Source: Brucella pecoris
GTDB lineage: Bacteria > Pseudomonadota > Alphaproteobacteria > Rhizobiales > Rhizobiaceae
Assembly: GCF_006376675.1 (NCBI RefSeq)
Contig: NZ_VEWK01000001.1
Location: 1-64,000 of the forward strand
Length of the DNA stretch: 64,000 nt
Reading direction: 5' to 3'
Part shown: positions 34,445 to 41,552 of the stretch, piece after piece
How the letters are laid out: every line of letters begins with the position of its first letter
How positions within the stretch are numbered: position 1 is the first letter of the stretch
Program-made: the position numbers and the translations under genes
The notes under the pieces: generated by a model
Told to the model about the DNA's origin: nothing
Database searches by the model: none
What the model saw: the letters and a program-made list of their open reading frames with translations, nothing else

Positions 34445-34912
34445 ATGAGTAAACAGACAAAGGCGCACAAGCTGGCTGCAGATGTAGCGGTTGCGGATCT
34501 GCTAACCGGCGCAAGCGGGCATGTGCAAAAGGAAAATCCGTCAGGTGGTCAACTATACCGGATTGGTGATTTGGCCGAGGAATTCGACCTGACGTTGCGG
34601 GCCTTGCGTTTCTACGAAGGCAAGGGATTGCTTAATCCGCGCCGTGCAGGCGTGACGCGGCTTTACGATTACAACGACCACACACGATTGCGTCTCATCC
34701 TGTTTGGACGTCGCATTGGCTTCACGCTGAGCGAGATGGGGCAGCTTATCAGCGTGTGGGAAAACGGTGCGGGCGACTCCGCCGAGATTGGGAAGCTGCG
34801 CAAGCGCTTCAAGGAAAAACTGGTCGAGCTTGAGAAGAAAAAGGACGAGGTTGACCGGTCCGTCGACGAGCTTCGGGCCATTCTGGCGCGGATGGGAAAA
34901 GCGCCACGCTGA
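34445..34912 (+). CDS. MerR-family transcriptional regulator
   Basis: 155 residues. After a 35-residue unstructured start comes the MerR winged helix: YRIGDLAEEFDLTLRALRFYEGKGLLNPRRAG, then RLYDYNDHTRLRLILFGRRIGFTLSEM, and a C-terminal coiled coil (KRFKEKLVELEKKKDEVDRS) for dimerisation. No cysteine-rich metal-binding tail is present, so it is not a classical metal sensor. The upstream 323 bases hold an inverted TGACAGC/GCTGTCA pair that might be an operator. Target genes unknown. Confidence 0.85.
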   Translation: MSKQTKAHKLAADVAVADLLTGASGHVQKENPSGGQLYRIGDLAEEFDLTLRALRFYEGKGLLNPRRAGVTRLYDYNDHTRLRLILFGRRIGFTLSEMGQLISVWENGAGDSAEIGKLRKRFKEKLVELEKKKDEVDRSVDELRAILARMGKAPR

Positions 34913-34940
34913 TTGCGGGCAATATGGCACAATTAAATGT

Positions 34941-34980
34941 GGCTGCCTTTGTCTGGATGATGGGACAGACAAGGGCAGCC
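34941..34980 (+). terminator. terminator after MerR gene
   Basis: Long stem GGCTGCCTTTGTCTG paired with CAGACAAGGGCAGCC around a ten-base loop, followed by TATTTATT. Lies 28 bases after the stop codon. Confidence 0.75.
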
Positions 34981-34989
34981 TATTTATTC

Positions 34990-35676
34990 GTAATAAAAAA
35001 TATAGTTAAAAATCAACGCATTCTAGAATGCAATCCAGACCTTGACGCCATACGGGGGAATGACGGAATGGCCTACCCTGTATCGGTATTATACAAGCCG
35101 TTTTTGCATTCTTCGTTTTACTCTGCAGGCTGTGCTTTGGTCTAATTCCCCAACACAGATATTGCTTGCAGAGCGAGAACGGGTTGCGCCTGGCAATATG
35201 AAAAAGTGTTAAAACCTTCTGTTCATTGAAAACAAGGTCATCTTACCTAAACTTAGATCGATCTTAAAATAGCAACTTGCTGGGTAAAATTCGTCAATCG
35301 TTATCGACTAATTTAGCTGTTTCTGAAAATTGAAATGTAATTTCCTGATAACTGATTTATCCGAAAGGCAATCTCCCGAAGTCCTGGTCCTAGGAGTTCT
35401 GAAAAATATGTATTAACTCGTGCCTCGCTGATTGCACTCCGGGGTGTCCTGGAACGATCCAGTTACTGTTCACAATTATTGCCGCCATCTTTTTAATTTG
35501 GGTATATTTGGGCATCTCCGAATGCGTGACCTCGGTCAATACAGGTCAAAGCAAGCTCTGTCTGCAAGGGGCGGAATGTTTCAGCCTGTCGCACGAAGTG
35601 TGCTGTCTGGCGGGAACTTCGACGCGGTAGTCAGGTTATCCCAGCCTTGCGACTTAACGCGAAAGTGAGGCTGAAA
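34990..35676. other. 687-base AT-rich intergenic region with palindrome
   Basis: No credible coding frame. It holds a perfect 14-bp palindrome GCATTCTAGAATGC at 35018-35031 near the left end, and several A/T-rich stretches that could be promoters for the DUF1236 gene. A small RNA is possible but no clear terminator hairpin was seen to support one. Confidence 0.4.
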
Positions 35677-36189
35677 ATGAAAAAAGCTCTTGTTCTGACC
35701 GCAGCGGCGTTTCTCGCCAGCTCCGGTTTTGCGCTCGCGCAGGATCGAGTGCTTATCGAAGTGCCTCAGGCAGCGCGCGACTATGTCATAGCAAATCCAT
35801 CGGATCCTGTCGTTGTTGAGGGGGAAATCAGTGACGGTTACGTCCTTCCCGATGCGGTGGCGGTTCATCCGATCCCGGAAAATCCGGATTTCGGTTATAT
35901 CTATGTCAATGGCGAGCCGGTGATTGTTTCCATGCAGAACCGTCAGGTCGTCTATTACGTCGATGAGCCGAATGCCGGCCCGCTCGTGCCGAGGGAAATC
36001 GTGACCTATATCGAAACCAACCCGGTTGACCCGGTCATGATTGAAGGAGATCTGGCGGAAGGTTCGGTCATCCCGGAAGATGTGCCGCTTGTGGCCGTTC
36101 CCGACCAGCCAACTTACTCCTACGTCTATGTGGAAGATCGCCCGGCTTTGATCGATACGCAGACCCGCCGTGTCGTTTGGGTCAAGTAA
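35677..36189 (+). CDS. exported DUF1236-type protein with two repeats
   Basis: 170 residues from ATG 35677. Signal peptide MKKALVLTAAAFLASSGFALAQ, then two copies of a ~70-residue unit: YVIANPSDPVVVEGEISDGY...YIYVNGEPVIV and YIETNPVDPVMIEGDLAEGS...YVYVEDRPALID. This is the DUF1236 repeat of Rhizobiales periplasmic proteins. Function is unknown; the repeats suggest a small beta domain used as a binding or scaffold unit. Convergent with the next gene, sharing a terminator. Confidence 0.8.
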   Translation: MKKALVLTAAAFLASSGFALAQDRVLIEVPQAARDYVIANPSDPVVVEGEISDGYVLPDAVAVHPIPENPDFGYIYVNGEPVIVSMQNRQVVYYVDEPNAGPLVPREIVTYIETNPVDPVMIEGDLAEGSVIPEDVPLVAVPDQPTYSYVYVEDRPALIDTQTRRVVWVK

Positions 36190-36216
36190 GCACGATAGAG
36201 GGGATCAAATAGGGCA

Positions 36217-36246
36217 GAGAAAGGCGGCAGAGTTGCCGCCTTTCTC
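36217..36246. terminator. bidirectional terminator
   Basis: GAGAAAGGCGGCA and TGCCGCCTTTCTC arms around GAGT. It lies between the convergent DUF1236 and DUF1344 genes and has A/T tracts on both sides. Confidence 0.8.
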
Positions 36247-36251
36247 ACGTG

Positions 36252-36524
36252 TTACATGTGGTGCATCTGGGATGCCGGGCCGACATAGTCGGCATGGTCG
36301 TCACCGTTCAGATTACTTTGCCAATCGACGATAACCTTTTCGCCGGGCCGTACATTTGGATGATAGGGCGGATAGAGTTCGAAGCTCTGACCGTCGGCCA
36401 GGGTAATTACGTGGCTCGCCTGATCGTAAGACTTCAGTGTACCCATGGTGAAATCTTCCGCATGGGCGGCAAACGAAAACAGCGAAACACCTGCCGCAAT
36501 GGCAGCCATAAGGTGGTACCGCAT
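36252..36524 (-). CDS. exported DUF1344-type protein
   Basis: About 90 residues from ATG 36524. Signal peptide MRYHLMAAIAAGVSLFSFAAHA, then a small beta domain with the family pattern GTLKSYDQASHVITLADGQSFEL and a His/Met-containing end (SQMHHM). DUF1344 proteins are small periplasmic proteins of alphaproteobacteria without known function. Confidence 0.8.
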   Translation of the reverse strand: MRYHLMAAIAAGVSLFSFAAHAEDFTMGTLKSYDQASHVITLADGQSFELYPPYHPNVRPGEKVIVDWQSNLNGDDHADYVGPASQMHHM

Positions 36525-36593
36525 TTCAATCTTCTCCCGAATGGCGCAAACTGGATTGCGCTCCTCCGAAGGATCGTCAACTCGCATATTCAT

Positions 36594-37038
36594 TCAACTA
36601 TGCCGGGCCGATCCCATCTATTGAAGTAGCAATTAATTTGTCGGGTTCCATGGCAAAGCCGATCAACAGAATTCACGCCCGATCACAGCTCTGCGACTGG
36701 GATTCAAGGGCGAAAATCTCCATCTCTTCGTTACAGTAAAGCTGGAATTGAGGGCTCATGCTGACGAAATTGCCCAATAATTTTCGGTAAGCTTTGCTTT
36801 TATGCACCGTTGTTTCAACCATTCAAAAAGTTCTATGGTGAAATCGAATTGACGCTGAAAAATAAAATTGGTCTGCTACCCTTGTAGGCAGTGACATAAG
36901 GGTATATCTATTACAAATCGATTTTGTCATCGAACGACAAGGCGCGTATTGCGTCCTGACTTTTCTTTCAATTTCGTAAAATACGCAGCGAAATTTATTT
37001 CGTTATTCTTCAACCATGCGAATTGAAAGGAATTCTCT
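36594..37038. promoter_or_regulatory. cspA promoter and long leader region
   Basis: 445 bases without a gene before cspA. TTGACG at 36849-36854 is a possible -35 element, which would leave a leader of about 160 bases, as is common for cold-shock genes whose leader RNA changes fold with temperature. AAAGGAATT just before the ATG is the ribosome site. Confidence 0.45.
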
Positions 37039-37248
37039 ATGGCAAACGGAACAGTAAAATTCTTTAACGGCGGCAAAGGCTTCGGATTTATTCAGCCTGA
37101 TGATGGTTCGCCAGATGTGTTTGTTCACATCTCTGCTGTTGAGCGTGCAGGTATGCATACGCTCAATGAAGGTCAGAAGGTGAGCTTCGAGCTGGTGGCT
37201 GATCGCCGTTCCGGCAAGAAGGCCGCTGATAATCTTCAGGCGCTGTAA
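37039..37248 (+). CDS. cspA: cold-shock protein
   Basis: 69 residues with both nucleic-acid binding motifs: RNP1 KGFGFIQPD and RNP2 VFVHISAVE. It starts [17 protein letters not shown] as usual for alphaproteobacterial CspA. It binds single-stranded RNA/DNA and acts as an RNA chaperone. Monocistronic, with its own terminator downstream. Confidence 0.95.
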   Translation: MANGTVKFFNGGKGFGFIQPDDGSPDVFVHISAVERAGMHTLNEGQKVSFELVADRRSGKKAADNLQAL

Positions 37249-37316
37249 CTCGGCGTAAAGACATTGTCTCCGATCTTTGACCACGGATGTACTGGCATTG
37301 ATTGTTGAGGCGATTG

Positions 37317-37349
37317 AAAGGTCGGGTTTCTCCCGGCCTTTTTTATTTT
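37317..37349 (+). terminator. cspA terminator
   Basis: AGGTCGGG-tttct-CCCGGCCT hairpin followed by TTTTTTATTTTG, about 70 bases after the stop. A short copy of the 'gcatcctgaaaggtgtgaaac' repeat follows at 37353. Confidence 0.8.
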
Positions 37350-37399
37350 GGAGTGCATCCTGAAAGGTGTGAAACGGCTTTTCACCGGGAGTAGGTAGA

Positions 37400-37591
37400 A
37401 TGCTCGAAGAAAAATCGGCGGGACTGACCAAGGATACGCTCTTCAAGAAACCGCTTTCGCGCATGGAGGCAAAGAGCGCCGTAACCGACCAGACGGCTAG
37501 AGCCATCCTTCAGCACGAAAAAGCTGTGGTGGATGCCAAGACCGAACGGTTGAAAGCTGCGCGCCTTGAGCGCGACAGGCGTGATCCGTAG
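37400..37591 (+). CDS. small conserved hypothetical protein
   Basis: 63 residues, hydrophilic and helical (SRMEAKSAVTDQTARAILQHEKAVVDAKTERLKAARLERDR). It lies between cspA and rpsU. No membrane segment or known motif; small charged proteins of this type are common in Rhizobiales. Confidence 0.6.
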   Translation: MLEEKSAGLTKDTLFKKPLSRMEAKSAVTDQTARAILQHEKAVVDAKTERLKAARLERDRRDP

Positions 37592-37729
37592 CATACTCGG
37601 GCGCGACAGGCGCGATCCATAGAATGATCGTGCGTTCGTGCAAAATGAATGAATGGAGACCGGTCGCAGCGGCGCGATGAAACGATGGCGTTTTGTCGGT
37701 TAGTTCGCTGGACCATGAAAGGAGTTAAT

Positions 37730-38014
37730 TTGCAAGTCGTTGTACGAGATAATAACGTCGATCAGGCGCTGCGTGTGCTCAAGAAGAAGATGCAGCGCGA
37801 GGGAATTCTGCGTGAATTGAAAGAACGCCGGGCTTATGAAAAGCCTTCGGAAAAGCGTGCGCGGGAGAAGGGCGAAGCCATTCGCCGTGCGCGCAAGGAT
37901 GCGAAAAAGAGGGCTCAGCGCGAAGGCCTTCTGCCAAAGCCGAAGAAGAAGGTTGCTCCCACACGGTCGAGAACCCCGGTCGCTCCTGCAGCGACGACCT
38001 CTTCTGCTGCCTAG
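37730..38014 (+). CDS. rpsU: 30S ribosomal protein bS21 with basic extension
   Basis: 94 residues from TTG 37730. This start is chosen because AAAGGAG (37718-37724) lies at ribosome-site distance and the protein then begins [20 protein letters not shown], the normal bS21 N-terminus; the ATG at 37715 would overlap the ribosome site. [20 protein letters not shown] is the family's basic helix. The tail after residue ~72 (PKPKKKV...SSAA) is longer than standard bS21. It sits on the 30S platform near the anti-Shine-Dalgarno end. Last core gene before the accessory region. Confidence 0.9.
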   Translation: MQVVVRDNNVDQALRVLKKKMQREGILRELKERRAYEKPSEKRAREKGEAIRRARKDAKKRAQREGLLPKPKKKVAPTRSRTPVAPAATTSSAA

Positions 38015-38091
38015 TGGATTGAATTTGACGTTTGATACCCGTCTGACATAGATCTCGTTTCAAACGTCAAGTTCGAAAAATCTACTAGAAA
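38011..38091. repeat. palindromic repeat A after rpsU
   Basis: Outer arms CTAGTGGATT... and ...AATCTACTAG with inner arms TTTGACGTTTGA and TCAAACGTCAAG. It overlaps the rpsU stop codon region and could fold into a long hairpin in the mRNA 3' end. Confidence 0.65.
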
Positions 38092-38099
38092 TATAAATT

Positions 38100-38178
38100 T
38101 GCTAGTGGTCTTTTCGATTCCGACATTGGCGCGGCATCCATATCCGATGGATGCAAATGTCGGAATCGGGCCACTAGC
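38100..38178. repeat. palindromic repeat B
   Basis: Arms GCTAGTGGTC...GATTCCGACATT and AATGTCGGAATCGGGCCACTAG around a GGATGC/GCATCC-type core. It is a second, different palindromic element directly next to repeat A. Confidence 0.65.
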
Positions 38179-38217
38179 CGGTTTTCCGAAAACTTCTAAT
38201 CTGACACTTCAAGACAG

Positions 38218-38252
38218 GCCGCCGGAACGAAAGCGTTCCGGCGGTTTTTTGC
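38218..38252 (+). terminator. strong rho-independent terminator
   Basis: CCGCCGGAACG-aaag-CGTTCCGGCGG followed by TTTTTT. Probably ends rightward transcripts of rpsU. Confidence 0.85.
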
Positions 38253-38271
38253 TGGCACGGGCAGTCGTGAC

Positions 38272-38481
38272 TAGCGCGCATCCCGAAAAGTGTGAAACAG
38301 TTTTCGGATCAGATGCGCGTCAAAACAAACAGTTGAGACGCGCCGATCTGATTCAATCTGATCGAGACACGCTCTAAAGCGCGTCGCGCTTTATCATATT
38401 CAAACGACACGCTTTAAGCTTTTGTTTTTACGTATGTCTTTATCCCAAAACCGGTTCCCACTTTGGGGAGGCATGCTTTAG
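38272..38481. repeat. composite mosaic repeat at island edge
   Basis: Begins gcgcatcccgaaaagtgtga, runs through gatctgattcaatctgatcg and an AGCGCGTCGCGCT palindrome, and ends cccaaaaccggttcccactt plus gcatgcttta. It is the longest copy of the element also seen at 21384 and 27551. Everything to its right up to the window end looks accessory. Confidence 0.7.
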
Positions 38482-38670
38482 CCGCGTCATACTCTGGGTC
38501 TGTTTCGCGCATGTTTCCTTATGCTCCAGATCTGGTCGATTGATGTAATTGCTGCCTTGGTTTGTCTTTTTTCAGCTTCTATCCATTGTTTTTATTATGT
38601 TTTTTCAATCACCTTCGGAAAGGTAAGGCCATTTCGCTTTGTTTGATTTGTCTCTTTTAAAGGGAAGATA
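38482..38670. other. candidate zone for one end of the Tn7-like element
   Basis: AT-rich 189-base stretch between the last core-type repeat and the tniQ terminator. It has loosely repeated GTTTGTCTTTT / GATTTGTCTCTTTT motifs at ~38560 and ~38644 that might be TnsB-type sites. No certain terminal repeat or target duplication was found. Confidence 0.25.
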
Positions 38671-38671
38671 C

Positions 38672-38697
38672 AAAAAAAAGCCCGCTAAGCGGGCTTC
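38672..38697 (-). terminator. terminator of the tns/tni operon
   Basis: AAGCCCGC-taa-GCGGGCTT hairpin with eight T residues when read leftward, 22 bases past the tniQ stop. Confidence 0.9.
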
Positions 38698-38719
38698 GTA
38701 AGTTTCGGAATTGATTTTC

Positions 38720-40552
38720 TCACCGTCCCAAAGCGAAGGCTCCTCGCTTTTCAAGATCGGACAAATTGTAATAACTAGCCACGAATTTATTATCGTCGAA
38801 AAGTGGCGAGATGCCGATATCTGCCAATCGCTTCTTCATCCCAACTCGGTTCACACCGACCTTCTGACAGAAATCTACAAGAGAAATGAACTTGGATTTG
38901 AATTCTTGAAGCGAGTCTTCGTTAATCAATCGAGCCATTTTTGATGACCGCTTGTAATCCTTCTCCTTGATATAACCTCGCCTGAGAAGCTGCGATAGCG
39001 TGACATCCGATGTACCGAGTAAGTCGAGAGCCTGCTCGAAAGTTACGAAATTTTCTTGCATGTCAGACAGGCTCTGGAGTCGAACACGTTGAACTTCGAG
39101 CTTACTCACCCGTAGCCTTGTAAGCAGGCCGCCTTGGCCAGTAACGACACGAGCGTCTACAGAACCCTCGATAATCAGTTGGAGAATGTTTTCAAAAGCC
39201 ATCGTAAAAGCGTGGGCGAGTTCCATTAGCGAACCCCACTCGTCTTCGTCATGTTCGACCGATTCCGCGTTTGCGAGCAACGCGGATTGAAAGCTGTCCA
39301 ATTCCGCTTGAGGAATACGCAAATATCCCCTTTCGTTCTCTCGTTCTTCAACCTGGCCTACAAACCCGACTTTCACCAGCGTCCGGAACTGTTCTTCATC
39401 CACGCCGAGAATTTCTGCGGCAGCCGTAGATGTAAGGGTTTCGCGAGCGGCTTCTAAAATTGGACGGGCCCTCTCAGCATCAAAATAGATAGCCGAGTCA
39501 TGCTGGTTGATGCGGTCGGTTAGTCCATGCGAGACAAGCAGGGTCTTAATGCGCTTTTTATGAATACCGAAGTCTGTGTGAGCAGAGTTCACGCAATAGA
39601 CATAGCGGTGATCGACGGGATTGATAAAGGTCATGCCTGGACCAAATGGCATGTTCTTTTCGGCAATGTCTTGGAACAACGACACGAGAGGCGTGTATGC
39701 TGGCTTCAGCTTGTTGCGGCGAAGCCAATCGACAAGCTGACCGAAGAACTGCTCGACGAAACGAACCATCGGCCTTTTCTGCTCGATGGTTTCAATAATA
39801 ATGCGCTCCAGTTCAGCCTGCCCTTCGCAGATAAGCCTAAATCCCCATTCACGCTGGTCCGTCGCCTCGTCCTGAAAGTGGGTGAGCTTATGAATCGCAA
39901 TGAACTTTCCCATATAACCAGAAAGCTCAGCAACGATATGTGCGTCCAATGTGTCGACCAAATCGTCGGCTTCGGCGCGTTTGAAAATGCGGTCACGCAG
40001 AAACCTGTCCAGCATTGGAGCCGAGCTCCGCACATCATCGTGCGCCTGATCGCGGATTGTCTGGACATTTTGCTCGACGAACGTAGCAAAGTCGTCGCGC
40101 TGGTCAAAAGAGGTTACAAAGTGCTCGACCAACTTACGCCCATGCTTTGGACATCCTTCGATACCCCGACAGCTCCACCACGAGCGTGCATAAGGTCGCG
40201 AGATTGCCCGACCGATGCCTGTTTCCATGTCATTGAGAACGCAATGCGGACAGTAGCGAAGCATCTTTCCCGGACGCATTTCTTTATTGAAAATAGCGTG
40301 GCCAAGCTTCCAGTTGGAACCCGGATGTTGATGGACGATGCTTGCATTCGCTAAGCGTTCAATGGAAATCCCTGAAAGCTCCGAGATTTCCGCAAGCGCG
40401 TCATGATCTCCACGAACAATAGCTTCTCGGCTCGTGTGTGTGAAACCGAGCAATGATTGCAAGGAATCATAGCTATTCGCGCGCGCCAGGCGCGACACGA
40501 GGCTGATCGGACTTTCGTCTTCATGGAAGGGCAGGGTAACCGGCAATGTCAT
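38720..40552 (-). CDS. tniQ: TniQ/TnsD-family target-selection protein
   Basis: 610 residues. The N-terminal TniQ domain begins LPFHEDESPISLVSRLARAN and holds zinc ligands CPHC (101-104) and CRGIEGCPKH (128-137). The C-terminal ~350 residues contain several helix-turn-helix-like segments (TSTAAAEILGVDEEQFRTL; FVTFEQALDLLGTSDVTLSQLL; LVDFCQKVGVNRVGMKKRL), as in TnsD proteins that read a specific attachment site. The length points to sequence-specific targeting, not CRISPR guidance. It overlaps tnsC by four bases and is the last gene of the operon. Confidence 0.85.
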   Translation of the reverse strand: MTLPVTLPFHEDESPISLVSRLARANSYDSLQSLLGFTHTSREAIVRGDHDALAEISELSGISIERLANASIVHQHPGSNWKLGHAIFNKEMRPGKMLRYCPHCVLNDMETGIGRAISRPYARSWWSCRGIEGCPKHGRKLVEHFVTSFDQRDDFATFVEQNVQTIRDQAHDDVRSSAPMLDRFLRDRIFKRAEADDLVDTLDAHIVAELSGYMGKFIAIHKLTHFQDEATDQREWGFRLICEGQAELERIIIETIEQKRPMVRFVEQFFGQLVDWLRRNKLKPAYTPLVSLFQDIAEKNMPFGPGMTFINPVDHRYVYCVNSAHTDFGIHKKRIKTLLVSHGLTDRINQHDSAIYFDAERARPILEAARETLTSTAAAEILGVDEEQFRTLVKVGFVGQVEERENERGYLRIPQAELDSFQSALLANAESVEHDEDEWGSLMELAHAFTMAFENILQLIIEGSVDARVVTGQGGLLTRLRVSKLEVQRVRLQSLSDMQENFVTFEQALDLLGTSDVTLSQLLRRGYIKEKDYKRSSKMARLINEDSLQEFKSKFISLVDFCQKVGVNRVGMKKRLADIGISPLFDDNKFVASYYNLSDLEKRGAFALGR

Positions 40553-41538
40553 TTCTTGGTCCTTCCTTTTTTCTTGGGCTCGTTAGACGCAGACAGATCG
40601 GCGAGCACATGTTCAGGCGAGATTTCTGACCAACGTGCGGCTGAGAAGATATTGTGTTCGGGTAGGCAACCGCTCGATTCTTGATAGACGAATGCGAATG
40701 CACGATTTTCGAGCACCGTCCTGTCGTTTTTAACGGTCAGGATGCAAGCGGCACGGATAGTTTCAACAATCTTGCCTAGCCCGCCTTGAGCCGAGTGACA
40801 CAGTCGTCCCACAAAGTCTGCTTCTCGCAGTTCATCCGCGATCTTCAGGCCACACATCTGTTCGGCAATTTTTGTCATGGCATCGTTGATGAATTGCTGA
40901 TCATCAGTAGGGCTCTGCTCAACATAGCGGATGACCTTGCTACGGTTCGCGAGCTGGAGATCATTTGTCAGCAATTTGGCAAGATCCGGCACACCCGAAA
41001 AGATCGTATGCAAAGGCCAGTCAGGAATCTGCATAAGGCTCTTCAGCCCGTCCTGGACTTCGGTAATCACCTTCTGACTATCGTGACGAATGAGGTGTTG
41101 AGCCTCATCGACGTGCAGATAGAGAATACCTCTCGCTTTCAACTGAGTTTTCACAGCCGAAAACAGCTGGGTCTCAGTCTGCTTGGAGTTTGCTGGAAGC
41201 CCCATCGCAGACAACAGCGTGATCGCAAACCCCTTCATGGTTGATGAGCTTGATGCCTCGATACTGAGAAAAGGCGTGATGGTTTCGCCAAACTCATTTT
41301 CTCGCGGCTGAAACTCTGCGATGCGACCACAGTGGTGTTTCAATGAATGGGATTTGCCGCTCCCGGATTCACCAATTACAAATAATGCAGTCTGCCGAGA
41401 ACCGCCGCCACCGTTCAGGTGATCATCAACGTTATCAACCATTCCTTGCAGCATATTGTGCAATTTTCTGTCGCGCGGACTTTCGAGATATGTGCTGTAG
41501 ATATGTCTTTTGAGTTCTTTCAATTCGTCAGTGTTCAT
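40549..41538 (-). CDS. tnsC: TnsC/TniB-type AAA+ transposition regulator
   Basis: 329 residues. Walker A GESGSGKS (56-63), Walker B LYLHVDEAQHL (139-149), sensor-type helix later (LPNS/HTIFSGVPDLAKLL). TnsC forms ATP-dependent rings on target DNA, bridges TniQ to the transposase and gives target immunity. The C-terminus is basic (NEPKKKGRTKK), which may contact DNA. It starts 14 bases after tnsB and overlaps tniQ. Confidence 0.9.
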   Translation of the reverse strand: MNTDELKELKRHIYSTYLESPRDRKLHNMLQGMVDNVDDHLNGGGGSRQTALFVIGESGSGKSHSLKHHCGRIAEFQPRENEFGETITPFLSIEASSSSTMKGFAITLLSAMGLPANSKQTETQLFSAVKTQLKARGILYLHVDEAQHLIRHDSQKVITEVQDGLKSLMQIPDWPLHTIFSGVPDLAKLLTNDLQLANRSKVIRYVEQSPTDDQQFINDAMTKIAEQMCGLKIADELREADFVGRLCHSAQGGLGKIVETIRAACILTVKNDRTVLENRAFAFVYQESSGCLPEHNIFSAARWSEISPEHVLADLSASNEPKKKGRTKK

Positions 41539-41552
41539 TGGTCCCGCCCTTC

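Noticed and set aside
35432..35668. 78-codon frame before the DUF1236 gene
   Set aside because: No ribosome site and no recognisable protein pattern; overlaps the next gene's leader.
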